NCBI RefSeq assembly: GCF_902506425.1
Contig: NZ_LR732504.1
Coordinates: 378,969 to 442,968, forward strand
Length of the DNA stretch: 64,000 bases
Direction: 5' to 3'
Source of the DNA: Novosphingobium sp. 9U
Lineage (GTDB): Bacteria > Pseudomonadota > Alphaproteobacteria > Sphingomonadales > Sphingomonadaceae
Part shown: piece after piece, positions 1 to 9,216 of the stretch
Layout: the number at the start of each line of letters is the position of its first letter
How positions within the stretch are numbered: position 1 is the stretch's first letter
The notes under the pieces: generated by a model
What the model was told of the DNA's origin: nothing
Seen by the model: the letters and a program-made list of their open reading frames with translations, nothing else
Database searches by the model: none
Position numbers and translations under genes: made by a program

Positions 1-357
1 CAGCGCCTCGGCCCAAGCCAGGGTCAACGAGAGGAACACAAGGTTGCGAGCGGGCACGTAAGTGACGGGAATGTCATCGCCGATCCCAACCTTCGGCACT
101 GCGATGTCGTCGGTCAGCGCCGATCCGCCAAACTGCCGCAGATCCAGCGGCAGGATAACATGGCGAGCGGCCCCGATCGCCTCGGCTATAACCCGCGCCG
201 CGTCGATCTCACGCCGGTGGCGCTGGTTGTAATCAATTGTCAGCGCGTGAACCTGGTACCCCGCTTCGCGAGCAAGACCGGCGACGACCATCGAGTCGAG
301 GCCCCCGGATAGCAGGACAACGGCCGCACGGCCGTTCGATTGGGCAATCTGTGGCAT
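1..357 (-). CDS. queC: 7-cyano-7-deazaguanine synthase QueC, N-terminal part (cut by window edge)
   Basis: QueC uses ATP to convert 7-carboxy-7-deazaguanine to preQ0 in queuosine biosynthesis. The reverse-strand reading starts at ATG 355-357 and runs off the left edge after 119 codons, so the C-terminal half with the zinc-binding cysteines is not in view. The N-terminal PP-loop is clear: LLSGGLDSMVVAG at about residues 14-26 is the SGGxDS ATP-pyrophosphatase motif. It is followed by the family-typical ALTIDYNQRHRREI stretch, and further on by DIPVTYVPARNLVFLS. The start is supported because the ATP-binding motif follows the first Met by the usual short distance. The cytosolic enzyme acts alone. 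Its downstream neighbours lie outside the window. Confidence 0.93.
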   Translation of the reverse strand, partial: MPQIAQSNGRAAVVLLSGGLDSMVVAGLAREAGYQVHALTIDYNQRHRREIDAARVIAEAIGAARHVILPLDLRQFGGSALTDDIAVPKVGIGDDIPVTYVPARNLVFLSLTLAWAEAL

Positions 358-404
358 GCGCGAGCATGTAGGCGTTCAGCCCGCCTCGCGAAAGAGCCGC
401 GCGA

Positions 405-821
405 TCAGCTCGTGCACGACCCTACTCGGCGGGCCTCAGCCGCGAACGCGAACGGCAGGCCCTGTGCAATGCCCTGCGTGTCGATCTGCACAAGGCTGTC
501 GGACTCGCGCCGGATCTGCGTGCGACCGTAGCCATGCCCGCGACAGGTATACTGCACCGTCACCTGGCTATCGGTGTCCTCGACGGTGATCCGGCTGCAG
601 TTCTGGCCCGGATGACGCAGCTGGATCAACCGCCGCGCATCGCGCAGACACATGCGGCGCGGCACCGACGCTTCATCGTGAAGGCGCAGTTCCCAATCGC
701 CCGGTTCCAGCCGATCGAGCATGGCAAGGCCGCGCACTTGCGCGATGACCGATCCGGACGCCATCGCGCCGGCCGCGCAAAGCGCGATGGCGGCACAGGT
801 CAGGGCGTTCTTGGCCTTCAT
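405..821 (-). CDS. DUF3617-like small exported protein
   Basis: This encodes about 138 residues from the Met at 821. A longer in-frame reading from 890 exists, but residues from 821 begin MKAKNALTCAAIALCAAGAM, a good Sec signal peptide (basic N-region, hydrophobic core), so the inner start is preferred. The mature part contains a GDWELRL stretch, conserved Cys residues (RRMCLRD, GQNCSR, VQYTCRGHG) and a final Cys near the C-terminus. This pattern of a PGxWE opening plus paired cysteines resembles DUF3617 periplasmic proteins of sphingomonads. The function is unknown. It stands alone between queC and hslO on the same strand. Confidence 0.65.
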   Translation of the reverse strand: MKAKNALTCAAIALCAAGAMASGSVIAQVRGLAMLDRLEPGDWELRLHDEASVPRRMCLRDARRLIQLRHPGQNCSRITVEDTDSQVTVQYTCRGHGYGRTQIRRESDSLVQIDTQGIAQGLPFAFAAEARRVGSCTS

Positions 822-956
822 CCTCGTCGTAGTCCTGGATAGTCGCGTCGGGTTGCTGGGAATGCCTGTCGCGCGGGCACGGTGTACCACGCGCGCAACT
901 CTCGTCCAAGCGCCCGATTCTGTCGACGAACGGCTAGTCGCAGGCTTAGTTCTGGC

Positions 957-1868
957 TCAGATCGCCACGCGGATGATCTTGGAACAGAATGCGCAGTCGA
1001 CCGGGATCGTTCCATCCGGGTCGCGCATCTCGGCGCGTTGCTCCTCGGGGAAGCGCGATAGTACCGACTGGTAGTGCTCCACCGTGCAGCGGCACCCGCG
1101 CGACAGGAGCGACAGGGGATCGACCCGTACCTCGCGCTCCTCATGGAACAGCCGGATCAGCAGATCCTCCAGCGACAGAGTCGGATCGACAAGCTCGTCG
1201 TGCCGGGTGCTGCCGGCCATGATCGCGACATGCTCCCACTCGGGATGGTCGTCCTTGGCATGCAGCCGCTCACGCCCTTCCTCGCCTTCTGGGAAGTGCT
1301 GGACCAGGAGGCCGCCGGCGACGCAGTGCGCGCCTTCGGAGCGGATCGCCACGCGCAAGAGCGTGGGCACCTGCTCCGATTGTGCGAAGTATGCCTCGCA
1401 CGCGCGGGTCAGCGAGTCGCCCTCCAGCGGAACAATGCCTTGGTACCGCTCTTCACTGCTGGCGAGATCGAAGGTAATCGCGAGGTACCCCTCGCCGAAG
1501 AGAGTCTCCAGTCTTGGGCTGGTGCCCGCCGCCTTCGCCTTCTCGGGATCGTGGCTGACGTAGCCCCGCAACTCGCCCCGCAAGTAATCGCACACCAGCA
1601 GGTCGATCGCACCGCCCTGCGCCTGCGCCTGGAAGGTGAGCTGGCTGTCCTCCTCCTTCATCAGCGAGCCCATAAGCGCGGTGAGCACCAGCGCTTCGGC
1701 CAGCAAGTGCTTGATGGCCGGCGGATAATCGTGCGCCGAGAGGATCGTCTCCAGCGTCGGCCCAAGCCGCAGCACCCGGCCGCGCGCATGGCGGTCGGGG
1801 ATGGTGAAGCCCAGCACCTGGTCGAACCCGACGCGCTCCGAACGGATCAGATCGTCCTCGTGGCTCAC
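957..1868 (-). CDS. hslO: Hsp33 redox-regulated holdase chaperone
   Basis: This encodes 303 residues, the family's usual length. Hsp33 is a cytosolic holdase switched on by oxidation and unfolding; its zinc-binding cysteines form disulfides when activated. The four C-terminal cysteines are present as CxC at about residues 259-261 and CxxC at about 292-295, separated by about 30 residues as expected. The N-terminal domain carries the family blocks [15 protein letters not shown] and RGYVSHD. The start overlaps the argF stop by 4 bases (1865-1868), so the two are probably translationally coupled in an argD-argF-hslO transcript. The identification is secure. Confidence 0.96.
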   Translation of the reverse strand: MSHEDDLIRSERVGFDQVLGFTIPDRHARGRVLRLGPTLETILSAHDYPPAIKHLLAEALVLTALMGSLMKEEDSQLTFQAQAQGGAIDLLVCDYLRGELRGYVSHDPEKAKAAGTSPRLETLFGEGYLAITFDLASSEERYQGIVPLEGDSLTRACEAYFAQSEQVPTLLRVAIRSEGAHCVAGGLLVQHFPEGEEGRERLHAKDDHPEWEHVAIMAGSTRHDELVDPTLSLEDLLIRLFHEEREVRVDPLSLLSRGCRCTVEHYQSVLSRFPEEQRAEMRDPDGTIPVDCAFCSKIIRVAI

Positions 1869-2809
1869 AGCTGCCCCAGGGCCCAGCGCAGGATCGACTT
1901 CTGCGCGTGAATGCGATTCTCCGCCTCGTCCCAGATCGCCGACTGCGGACCGTCGATGACCTCGGCCGTCACTTCCTCGCCGCGGTGTGCCGGCAGGCAG
2001 TGCAGGAACACAGCACCGGGAGCGGCGCGCGCCATCAGCGCCGCGTCGACCTGGTAGGGTGCCATGGCCGCCAGGTGCACATCGCCGCCGACCTGGCCCA
2101 TCGAGACCCAGGTGTCGGTGACCACGACTTGCGCACCGCGGATTGCTTCGTCCACGTCCTGCGTCAGCAATACCGAGCCGCCGGCGGCCTGTGCCGCGGC
2201 GATGAAGGCGGGATCGGGCTCGTACCCTGTCGGACCGCCAACGCGCACGGTGAACTTCATCAGACCGGCTGCTTCGACCAGCGAGTTGGCGACGTTGTTG
2301 CCGTCACCCAACCAGGCGACCTGCAGCCCAGGAAGTGCAAAGCCACGCTCGATGACGGTGAGCAGGTCCGCGACGATCTGGCACGGGTGCGACAGATCGG
2401 TGAGCCCGTTGATCACCGGCACGTCGGCATAGTGCGCCAGTTCCTCAATCTTGGCGTGATCGTCGGTGCGGATCATGATCGCATCGACCATGCGGCTGAG
2501 CACGCGCGCGGTATCCGCCACGGTCTCGCCACGGCCGAGCTGGGTGCTGCCCGATTCCATAATGAGCGCACTGCCGCCGAGCTGGCGCATGGCCATGTCG
2601 AAGGAGACGCGAGTGCGCGTCGAGTTCTTCTCGAAGATCATCGCCAGCACATGGCCGGCGAGCGGCGCGTCCGCATCGGGGCGGCCCTTGGCCCAGCCCT
2701 GGCGCGCAGCCTTGCGGTCGAGCGCGTCGTTGAGCATCGCGGCGACGGCATCGCCGCCGGCATCGGTCAGGCCGATGAAATGCCGCGGATTGCTGGCGGG
2801 CCCGCTCAT
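1865..2809 (-). CDS. argF: Ornithine carbamoyltransferase
   Basis: This encodes 314 residues. The enzyme makes citrulline from ornithine and carbamoyl phosphate in arginine synthesis. The carbamoyl-phosphate loop STRTR lies at about residues 63-67, followed by [11 protein letters not shown] (the HPxQ loop) and the ornithine-site block [13 protein letters not shown] near residue 270. These are diagnostic for OTCase over aspartate transcarbamoylase. The gene overlaps argD upstream by 4 bases (2806-2809) and hslO downstream by 4 bases, so the three sit in one tightly packed operon read right to left. It is intact, with nothing unusual in length or motifs. Confidence 0.97.
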   Translation of the reverse strand: MSGPASNPRHFIGLTDAGGDAVAAMLNDALDRKAARQGWAKGRPDADAPLAGHVLAMIFEKNSTRTRVSFDMAMRQLGGSALIMESGSTQLGRGETVADTARVLSRMVDAIMIRTDDHAKIEELAHYADVPVINGLTDLSHPCQIVADLLTVIERGFALPGLQVAWLGDGNNVANSLVEAAGLMKFTVRVGGPTGYEPDPAFIAAAQAAGGSVLLTQDVDEAIRGAQVVVTDTWVSMGQVGGDVHLAAMAPYQVDAALMARAAPGAVFLHCLPAHRGEEVTAEVIDGPQSAIWDEAENRIHAQKSILRWALGQL

Positions 2810-3993
2810 GCCGCTTCTGCCGGCTGGTAGCTGGCGGCGGCGGCCGAAAGCTTTTCCATGAACTCTTCGATGTGGCTGTCATCGATGACGAGTGGGGGCA
2901 CCACGCGCACCACGTTCTCACCGGCCGAGACGGTGAGCAGACCGTGATTGTCCCGCATATGCGCCACGAACGCACGCGGTTCGATCTTCATCTTGAGACC
3001 GATGAACAGCCCGCGGCCGCGGACCGAATCGAACAGCTCGGGATAGTTGCCCAGAAACTGCTCGATGCGCGCGCGGAGGCGATCGCCCTTGGCCCGTACG
3101 CCAGCGAGGAATTCCTCCTCGGCGATCACGTCGAGCACCGCTTCCGCCGCGGCCATCGCAAGCGGGTTGCCGCCGTAGGTGGACCCGTGCGTGCCGGCGC
3201 CCATGCCGCGCGCCGCCTTCTCGGTTGCCAGACAGGCGCCGAGAGGAAAGCCACCGCCGATGCCCTTGGCCGTCGCCATGATGTCTGGCGCGATGCCAAA
3301 CTGCTCGTAAGCATAGAACGTACCAGAGCGGCCGACGCCGCTTTGCACTTCGTCCAAGATCAGCATCAGCTCGTGCTCGTCGCACAGCGCGCGCAGGCCC
3401 TGGAGGAAGGCAGCGTCGGCGATGCGAATGCCGCCTTCACCCTGGATCGGCTCGACCAAGAAGCCGGCCGTGTGCGGGCCTATCGAAGCCTTGGCGGCTT
3501 CGAGATCGTTGAACTCGACATAGCGGAAGCCGGGCATCAGGGGCAGGAAGCCCTTGTGCATCTTCTCCTGGCTCGATGCGCTGATCGTCGCCAGCGTGCG
3601 GCCGTGGAAGGCGTTGTTGAAGGTGATGATCTCGAACCGGTCGGAGCCCGCCGATTGGTGATAAGCGCGCGCGGTCTTGATCGCGCACTCGACCGCCTCG
3701 GCGCCCGAGTTGGTGAAGAACACGGTGTCGGCGAACGTCAGGTCGACGAGGCGCTGCGCCAGGTGCTCTCCTTGGGGGCTGCCGTAAAGGTTCGACACGT
3801 GCATTAGCGTCGCCGCCTGCTTCTGGATCGCGCCGATCAGAACTTCGTGCGAGTGGCCGAGCGCGTTCACCGCGATGCCGCTGGCGAAATCGAGGAAACG
3901 GCGGCCGTCCTCGCTGATCAGATGGCAGTGTTCGCCGCGCACGGGGCGAACGTCGCACCGGGGGTAGACAGGCATCAGCGGAGTGATCGACAT
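2806..3993 (-). CDS. argD: Acetylornithine aminotransferase
   Basis: This encodes 395 residues of a class-III PLP-dependent aminotransferase. It transfers the amino group of glutamate to N-acetylglutamate semialdehyde in arginine synthesis, and some members also act in lysine synthesis. Visible landmarks are [18 protein letters not shown] (PLP phosphate site), the [14 protein letters not shown] block with the PLP-ring Asp, the [14 protein letters not shown] segment holding the Schiff-base lysine, and the substrate-binding [12 protein letters not shown] block. It is the first gene of argD-argF-hslO; the ATGA overlap with argF suggests coupled translation. Its start lies about 140 bases from the cold-shock gene stop, room for a promoter of its own. 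Confidence 0.95.
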   Translation of the reverse strand: MSITPLMPVYPRCDVRPVRGEHCHLISEDGRRFLDFASGIAVNALGHSHEVLIGAIQKQAATLMHVSNLYGSPQGEHLAQRLVDLTFADTVFFTNSGAEAVECAIKTARAYHQSAGSDRFEIITFNNAFHGRTLATISASSQEKMHKGFLPLMPGFRYVEFNDLEAAKASIGPHTAGFLVEPIQGEGGIRIADAAFLQGLRALCDEHELMLILDEVQSGVGRSGTFYAYEQFGIAPDIMATAKGIGGGFPLGACLATEKAARGMGAGTHGSTYGGNPLAMAAAEAVLDVIAEEEFLAGVRAKGDRLRARIEQFLGNYPELFDSVRGRGLFIGLKMKIEPRAFVAHMRDNHGLLTVSAGENVVRVVPPLVIDDSHIEEFMEKLSAAAASYQPAEAA

Positions 3994-4136
3994 GGCCGGT
4001 ATCCTAGGTCTTGGGCAGTGTGGTGCTCATTTGGGAATCGCAAACGACAAATGGCGGCCCATTACGGACCGCCATCTGCGCGCATTTAGGTGTTTGCAGC
4101 CCTGCGGTCAAACGACCGCAGGTAGTGCGGGCAGGA

Positions 4137-4919
4137 TCAACCCTGGCGCGGAACGAGGTTGACCGCCGAGTACTTGCCTCGTCGATCCACTTCGATGTCG
4201 AACTCGACGCGATCGCCTTCGTTGAGCCCGGACATGCCCGAGCGCTCCACCGCGCTGATGTGCACAAACGCGTCGGGCTGGCCATCGTCACGGGTGATGA
4301 AGCCGAAGCCCTTCATGGAGTTGAAGAACTTGACGGTGCCGGTCGCCTTGTCGCCGGTGAGCTGACGCTGCGGCGCGGAATCGCGCGGAGCCTCGTCCCG
4401 CTTCTCGACGGGGATGACGTCACCGACCACGACGAGGTCGCTGGCCGAGATCTTGCCACCACGGTCGACCAGCTGGAATTCGAGCTGCTGACCTTCGGCC
4501 AGGCCTTCCAGGCCGGCACGCTCCACCGAGCTGATGTGCACGAACACATCGTCGCCGCCTTCATCGCGCTGGATGAAGCCAAAGCCTTTGGCTGCGTTGA
4601 AGAACTTTACGACGCCCTTGCCCTGGCCGACGACCTGGGCAGGCATGCCGCGACCACCGCCGCCGCCGCCACCGAAGCCGCCGCTACGCTGACCGCCACC
4701 GAAGCCGCCGCCACCACCGCCGCCGCCAAAGCCGCCGCTGCGCGGGGCACCGCCGCCGAAGCCGCCGCCGCCGCCGCCGCCGAAGCGATCACCGCCGCCG
4801 CCGCCGCCACCGCCGAACCGGTCCTGGCCCGCGTAGAAGGGATCGAAGCCACCTTCATCTTCGCCGAACCGATCGCGCTTGTCGCGTCCCCTACCGCGAC
4901 GTCCTCTGTCAAAACCCAT
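4137..4919 (-). CDS. Tandem cold-shock-domain protein with Gly/Arg-rich N-terminus
   Basis: This encodes 260 residues from ATG 4917-4919. The open frame extends further upstream, but the shorter start has the family-like MGFDRGRRGRGRDKRDR opening. Residues 1-100 are a low-complexity Arg/Gly region with long runs of glycine punctuated by DRFGG and RSGGFGG units, typical of RNA-binding RGG tracts. Two cold-shock domains follow: GVVKFFNAAKGFGFI with DDVFVHIS (about residues 110-175), and GTVKFFNSMKGFGFI with DAFVHIS (about 192-258). Both RNP1 and RNP2 motifs are intact in each domain. A role in single-strand nucleic-acid binding or RNA chaperoning is inferred; no specific target is visible. Confidence 0.9.
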   Translation of the reverse strand: MGFDRGRRGRGRDKRDRFGEDEGGFDPFYAGQDRFGGGGGGGGDRFGGGGGGGFGGGAPRSGGFGGGGGGGGFGGGQRSGGFGGGGGGGRGMPAQVVGQGKGVVKFFNAAKGFGFIQRDEGGDDVFVHISSVERAGLEGLAEGQQLEFQLVDRGGKISASDLVVVGDVIPVEKRDEAPRDSAPQRQLTGDKATGTVKFFNSMKGFGFITRDDGQPDAFVHISAVERSGMSGLNEGDRVEFDIEVDRRGKYSAVNLVPRQG

Positions 4920-5169
4920 CTCTACGAACAAACCTCGATGCGCCCCATAAGCAGTCGCCCGGCCGCGTGGACGAACCGCGCCGGGCGTCAGGGCAAGTGA
5001 CCCGCAGCACGCGGCCTTTTCCTGCAATTCGCGCTTATATACGAGTCGCAAGTCCTTGGCGAACAGAAATGCGTGGGTTTTCGCTGCACTTGTCGAAATG
5101 AACCGAGGCTGTGCTAGGAGCAGGCGTCCTTTCCGCCCTTCGGGCGATGCGCAGGAGCCAAGTACCGCC

Positions 5170-5601
5170 ATGTTTCGCAAGCTTACCGAAACCATCTATG
5201 CCAGCCCCCAGATCGGCCTTGCCGAGGTGGAGCAGGCCAAGGCGCTCGGCATCACGCTGATCGTCAACAACCGGCCAGAAGGCGAGAGCGAGGATCAGGT
5301 TGCCGGTCCCGAGATCGAAGCGGCCGCCCAGGCTGCGGGGATCGACTACGTGGCGATACCCGTCACTCACTCCGGCTTCTCGCAGCAGCAGGTGACGGCG
5401 ATGGCCGATGCGCTGGAACGCACGCAAGGGCCGGTGCTTGCGTATTGCCGCTCGGGCACGCGCTCGACCCTGCTGTGGGCGCTCGCCCAGGCGAAGGCCG
5501 GGGCCGATCTCGACGACGTGGCCGCCAAGGCAGCGCAGGCCGGGTACGACGTATCGCCGGTGCGCCAGATCATGGACGTGCTCGCCGCCTCGGCACGCTG
5601 A
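5170..5601 (+). CDS. DUF442 / TIGR01244-type phosphatase-like protein
   Basis: This encodes 143 residues from the ATG at 5170, preceded by an AGGAG-type ribosome site about 12 bases upstream. In-frame codons upstream of it are not needed. The fold family is the beta-lactamase-hydrolase-like phosphatase (DUF442). Seen here are the opening KLTETIYASPQIGLAEVEQ, the VNNRPEGE block, and the loop AYCRSGTRSTLLWA with the presumed nucleophilic Cys and Arg near residues 93-98. Related domains occur fused to sulfide-oxidising or metallo-beta-lactamase proteins, but here the domain stands alone. Substrate unknown. A strong hairpin terminator follows 25 bases after the stop. Confidence 0.82.
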   Translation: MFRKLTETIYASPQIGLAEVEQAKALGITLIVNNRPEGESEDQVAGPEIEAAAQAAGIDYVAIPVTHSGFSQQQVTAMADALERTQGPVLAYCRSGTRSTLLWALAQAKAGADLDDVAAKAAQAGYDVSPVRQIMDVLAASAR

Positions 5602-5623
5602 ACGTCTTCCAGATTGCCGAACG

Positions 5624-5658
5624 AAAAGAGGGCCGGAGCGGCTAGCTCCGGCCCTTTT
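5624..5658. terminator. Bidirectional intrinsic terminator
   Basis: A perfect 10-bp stem (5630-5639 with 5645-5654, arm GGGCCGGAGC) with a 5-base loop is followed by TTTT on the plus strand. It is preceded by AAAA, which gives U residues on the minus strand. It lies between the convergent DUF442 gene (plus) and amtB (minus) and can serve both. Confidence 0.85.
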
Positions 5659-5746
5659 CAAGTTTGTGTTCGCAGGAGGAACATCGGATGGCGGGGTCCG
5701 ATAGGAGGAGAGGAGGAGTAACCGGCCCCCGCCAAGCTCTGGAAGA

Positions 5747-7177
5747 TCAATAGTTGTAAGCCCGCTCACCATGGCTGGTGATGTCGAGGCCGGCGTTCTC
5801 GTCCTCGATCGAGGGACGCAGACCGATGGTCTTGCCGACGATGAAGTACAGGATGGCCGAGATCACGCCCGAGTAGACCAGGGTGAACAGCACTGCCTTG
5901 ATCTGGATGAAGACCTGGCCGCTGATCGAGTAGGTCTCCGGCTTGAAGGCCGCCGGGAACGCGGTGTAGTCGAACACGCCCTGCCCGCCGAGGGAAGGTG
6001 CCGCAACGATGCCGGTGGCGATGGCGCCGACGATGCCGCCAATGCAGTGCACGCCGAACACGTCGAGGCTGTCGTCGTAGCCCAGCTTGATCTTCACCTT
6101 GGTGACGAAGACGTAGCAGATCGGCGAGACGATCAGACCCAGCACGATCGAGGTCATCGGCGCGCCATAGCCCGCAGCCGGGGTGATCGCGACCAGACCG
6201 GCGACGGCACCGGTGGCAGCGCCCAGCATGCTGGCCTTGCCGTGGTGGAACTGCTCGACGAGCGACCAGGCAACCGCTGCTGCGCAAGTGGCAAGCATGG
6301 TGTTGACGAAGGCGACCGCGGTCACGCCGTTGGCTTCCAGGTTGGAACCGGCGTTGAAGCCGAACCAGCCCACCCACAGCAGCGAGGCACCGATCATGGT
6401 CATGACCAGCGAGTGCGGCGGCATCGGCTCCTTGGGATAGCCATGGCGCTTGCCGATGAAGAGGCAGCCGACGAGACCCGCGATACCGGCGTTGATGTGG
6501 ACCACGGTACCGCCGGCGAAGTCGAGCGCACCCCAGCCCCACAGCAGGCCATAGTCGGTCGGAGCATCGGCCAGGAAGTCCGGGCCGGCCCAGTACCACA
6601 CCATGTGCGCCATCGGATAATAGACCAGGATCGACCACAGCACGACGAAGACCAGCAAGCCGCTGAACTTCACGCGCTCGGCAAAGGCGCCGACGATGAG
6701 GGCGGGCGTAATCATCGCGAAGGTCATCTGGAAGACCACGAAGACCAGTTCGGGGATGTAGACGTTGTTGGAGAACGTCGCGCCCACGGTGGTGGCATCG
6801 ACGCCGATGAGGAAGGCCTTGGAGAGCCCGCCGAAGAAGTGGTTCTCACCGCCTGAAGTGAAGGCGATCGAGTAGCCGACCGAGGCCCACAGCAGGCCCG
6901 CGACCGAAACGATCATGAACACCTGCATGCAGACGCTCAGCATGTTCTTGGCGCGCACCAGGCCGCCGTAGAACAGGGCGAGGCCCGGGATCGACATCAT
7001 CAGCACGAGCGCGGCGCAGATCAGCATCCAGGCGGTGTCACCCTTGTTGATCATGCCGGCGGCGGCGGTGGCGTCAGGAGCCTTGATCGGCCCGGCTGCC
7101 TGCGCCCAGGCAGCTGTGGCGACGCCGAGCGACGCGATCGTCGCACCGATGCCGCTAAGAAGCTTGCGGTTCATCAT
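5747..7177 (-). CDS. amtB: Ammonium transporter
   Basis: This encodes 476 residues. The protein is an inner-membrane trimeric ammonium channel of the Amt/MEP/Rh family. A cleavable signal sequence is visible (ending near ATAAWAQA), followed by about eleven hydrophobic segments. Signature blocks are LFYGGLVRAKNMLS, the MVWYWAG loop and DFAGGTVVHINAGIAGLVG (the Amt family motif), and the pore histidines fall in the usual helices. It lies 11 bases downstream of glnK, and the pair is transcribed from the sigma-54 promoter upstream of glnK. This fits nitrogen-limitation control, with GlnK docking on the cytoplasmic face to close the channel. Confidence 0.96.
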   Translation of the reverse strand: MMNRKLLSGIGATIASLGVATAAWAQAAGPIKAPDATAAAGMINKGDTAWMLICAALVLMMSIPGLALFYGGLVRAKNMLSVCMQVFMIVSVAGLLWASVGYSIAFTSGGENHFFGGLSKAFLIGVDATTVGATFSNNVYIPELVFVVFQMTFAMITPALIVGAFAERVKFSGLLVFVVLWSILVYYPMAHMVWYWAGPDFLADAPTDYGLLWGWGALDFAGGTVVHINAGIAGLVGCLFIGKRHGYPKEPMPPHSLVMTMIGASLLWVGWFGFNAGSNLEANGVTAVAFVNTMLATCAAAVAWSLVEQFHHGKASMLGAATGAVAGLVAITPAAGYGAPMTSIVLGLIVSPICYVFVTKVKIKLGYDDSLDVFGVHCIGGIVGAIATGIVAAPSLGGQGVFDYTAFPAAFKPETYSISGQVFIQIKAVLFTLVYSGVISAILYFIVGKTIGLRPSIEDENAGLDITSHGERAYNY

Positions 7178-7188
7178 GGATACCCCCC

Positions 7189-7539
<351 letters not shown>

Positions 7540-7574
7540 TTAGCCCCCGGCCGCATGCCGGTGAGCTAGGGATA

Positions 7575-7589
7575 GCAAGCTGTGTGCCA
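7575..7589 (-). promoter_or_regulatory. Sigma-54 (-24/-12) promoter for glnK-amtB
   Basis: Read on the minus strand the bases are TGGCACACAGCTTGC, an exact match to the RpoN consensus TGGCAC-N5-TTGC with GG and GC in correct phase. It lies about 48 bases upstream of the glnK start; the transcription start would be near 7563. No NtrC site was resolved in the AT-rich stretch upstream (7590-7650), but there is room for one. Confidence 0.9.
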
Positions 7590-7676
7590 ATTTACTTTTC
7601 GGTAGGAAAACAGCGTGGCTGAAAAACCCAGTCGTCGCCCAGCGGAATAACTCCGCCCGATTCCTGAGCAGAGTGC

Positions 7677-8441
7677 TTAATTTTTAGGCAGGTTGAGCGA
7701 GGCGAACACGGGCAGATGGTCCGAGCCCACCGCCGACAACGCGCTGCGATGAACCCCGGTTCCCACGACCTCGCACCCTGCGGACACGATGATGCGATCG
7801 AGTGCTGCGACCGGGCGGCGAGAGGGGAAGCTGCGGCCGGGCGCCAGGACTTGCCATGTTCGGTCGAACTCGCGGAAGCAGCCGCCGTGGATCGCCCAGT
7901 CGTTCATGTCGCCCATCAACACGGTGGGCATCGGTTGCGTGCAGCCCGCCGCATGCGCGAGGACGCTGCGCACTTGATGGCGGCGGCGCAGGCCCGAGAG
8001 GTCGAGGTGCATGCCGACGACCCGGATGGTCTGCCCCCCGATCCGCAAGTCGGCACGGATCGCCCCCCGCGGCTCCAGCACCGGCAGCGGCACCGGCGCG
8101 GCCTCAATGAGCTCGATACTGCGTCGGATCAGCAAGGCATTGCCGTGCCAGCCCAGGCTGTCTGGCTTCATCGACAAGGGCACCGGCTTGTAGCCGGAGT
8201 GGTGGATCGCCTCGAGCGGGAGTACGCTCATCCGCCGGCCATACCGCCGGTCGACCTCCTGCAATGCGATCACGTCGGCATCGATCTCGTGCAGGATGGC
8301 AAGGATGCGATCCGGATCGCGCCGGCGGTCGAGCCCGACGGCCTTGTGAATGTTGTAGCTCGCTAAGGTGATCGGCACAGGGCTGGCGGTTCGCAAGACA
8401 GAGAGGGTGCGGCTTGGGGTCCCCACGCCGCTCGACCCCAT
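7677..8441 (-). CDS. Endonuclease/exonuclease/phosphatase (EEP) family hydrolase
   Basis: This encodes 254 residues from ATG 8441. A longer frame to 8543 would run over the start of the divergent PAP2 gene, so the inner Met is chosen. EEP-fold landmarks appear in order: TLASYNIHKAVGLD (metal and catalytic Asn), VIALQEVDRRYG (catalytic Glu), GMHLDLSGLRRRHQV, LMGDMNDW (Asp/Asn pair), and the terminal SDHLPVFASL (Asp-His). This is the Mg-dependent family containing DNase I and sphingomyelinases. The substrate cannot be told. No signal peptide is evident with this start. The stop falls next to the glnK promoter region. Confidence 0.85.
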   Translation of the reverse strand: MGSSGVGTPSRTLSVLRTASPVPITLASYNIHKAVGLDRRRDPDRILAILHEIDADVIALQEVDRRYGRRMSVLPLEAIHHSGYKPVPLSMKPDSLGWHGNALLIRRSIELIEAAPVPLPVLEPRGAIRADLRIGGQTIRVVGMHLDLSGLRRRHQVRSVLAHAAGCTQPMPTVLMGDMNDWAIHGGCFREFDRTWQVLAPGRSFPSRRPVAALDRIIVSAGCEVVGTGVHRSALSAVGSDHLPVFASLNLPKN

Positions 8442-8535
8442 AAAGCGCCGTCGCGGTTCCTGTTCCGCAACGGGTCGCTCGGGCAGGTCTAAAGGGCAGC
8501 GGCACGATTGTCCTGCCGGCGTGTTCCTGTGTGCG

Positions 8536-9135
8536 ATGAGCAAGAAGCAGGATGCGCAGGACGCCGGCGAGGCCCTGCTCGATATCGATCACAAGGCACA
8601 TGCCGCAGCCGAGCAGAAGCGCGGCAGCCTGACCGTGCGCGTCGCCGGCATGCTGAGCGACATCGGCGACCAGCCGCAGGCGCGGATGCTATGTGCCGGC
8701 GTTTTGCTGCTGGGGCTGGCGCGACGCGACGCTCGGTTGTTCGGCGCGGGTGCCCGCATGCTCGTCGCGCACGAACTGGCTACAGCGGCCAAGAGCGCGG
8801 TCAAGCACCGGGTGGACCGCCGTCGCCCGCGTAGCGCGTCCGATCGCGACGATGAAAAGCCGCGGCCCGGCCACTCGCGTGACAAGGAGGACAACAGCTT
8901 CCCGTCCGGCCACAGCGCCGGCGCCATGGCGATCGCGTCTGCCTATGCCGCGGTCTACCCGCAGCACCGGGTACCAGCGCTGCTCGGGGCCGGCGCGGTG
9001 GCGGCGGCGCAGATCCCACGTTGCGCGCATTATCCCAGCGATGTCGGCGCGGGGCTGGCGATTGGGGCAGCGTCGAGTGGGGTGGTGAGCCTGGTGTGGC
9101 GGATCGTGCTTAGGCTTACTCGCTTGCCGGTCTGA
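8536..9135 (+). CDS. PAP2-family phosphatase
   Basis: This encodes 199 residues from ATG 8536; the upstream in-frame extension overlaps the divergent EEP gene and is not favoured. The phosphatidic-acid-phosphatase type 2 signature is present: KHRVDRRRP (motif 1, K-x6-RP), NSFPSGHSAGAMA (motif 2, PSGH with catalytic His) and PRCAHYPSDVGAG (motif 3, His and Asp). Several hydrophobic segments (for example ARMLCAGVLLLGLA and VPALLGAGAVAAAQ) suggest a membrane enzyme that dephosphorylates lipid phosphates or polyprenyl pyrophosphate. Motif 1 is unusually rich in Arg and is followed by a long charged loop. Substrate unproven. Confidence 0.85.
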   Translation: MSKKQDAQDAGEALLDIDHKAHAAAEQKRGSLTVRVAGMLSDIGDQPQARMLCAGVLLLGLARRDARLFGAGARMLVAHELATAAKSAVKHRVDRRRPRSASDRDDEKPRPGHSRDKEDNSFPSGHSAGAMAIASAYAAVYPQHRVPALLGAGAVAAAQIPRCAHYPSDVGAGLAIGAASSGVVSLVWRIVLRLTRLPV

Positions 9136-9216
9136 GCTGCCACCAGTGCACCCCCCCATCCCGTTCGTGTCGTGCGAAGAAGGGAGTGGCAGGACGGGGT
9201 GAGGCCGGTTTGAGCC

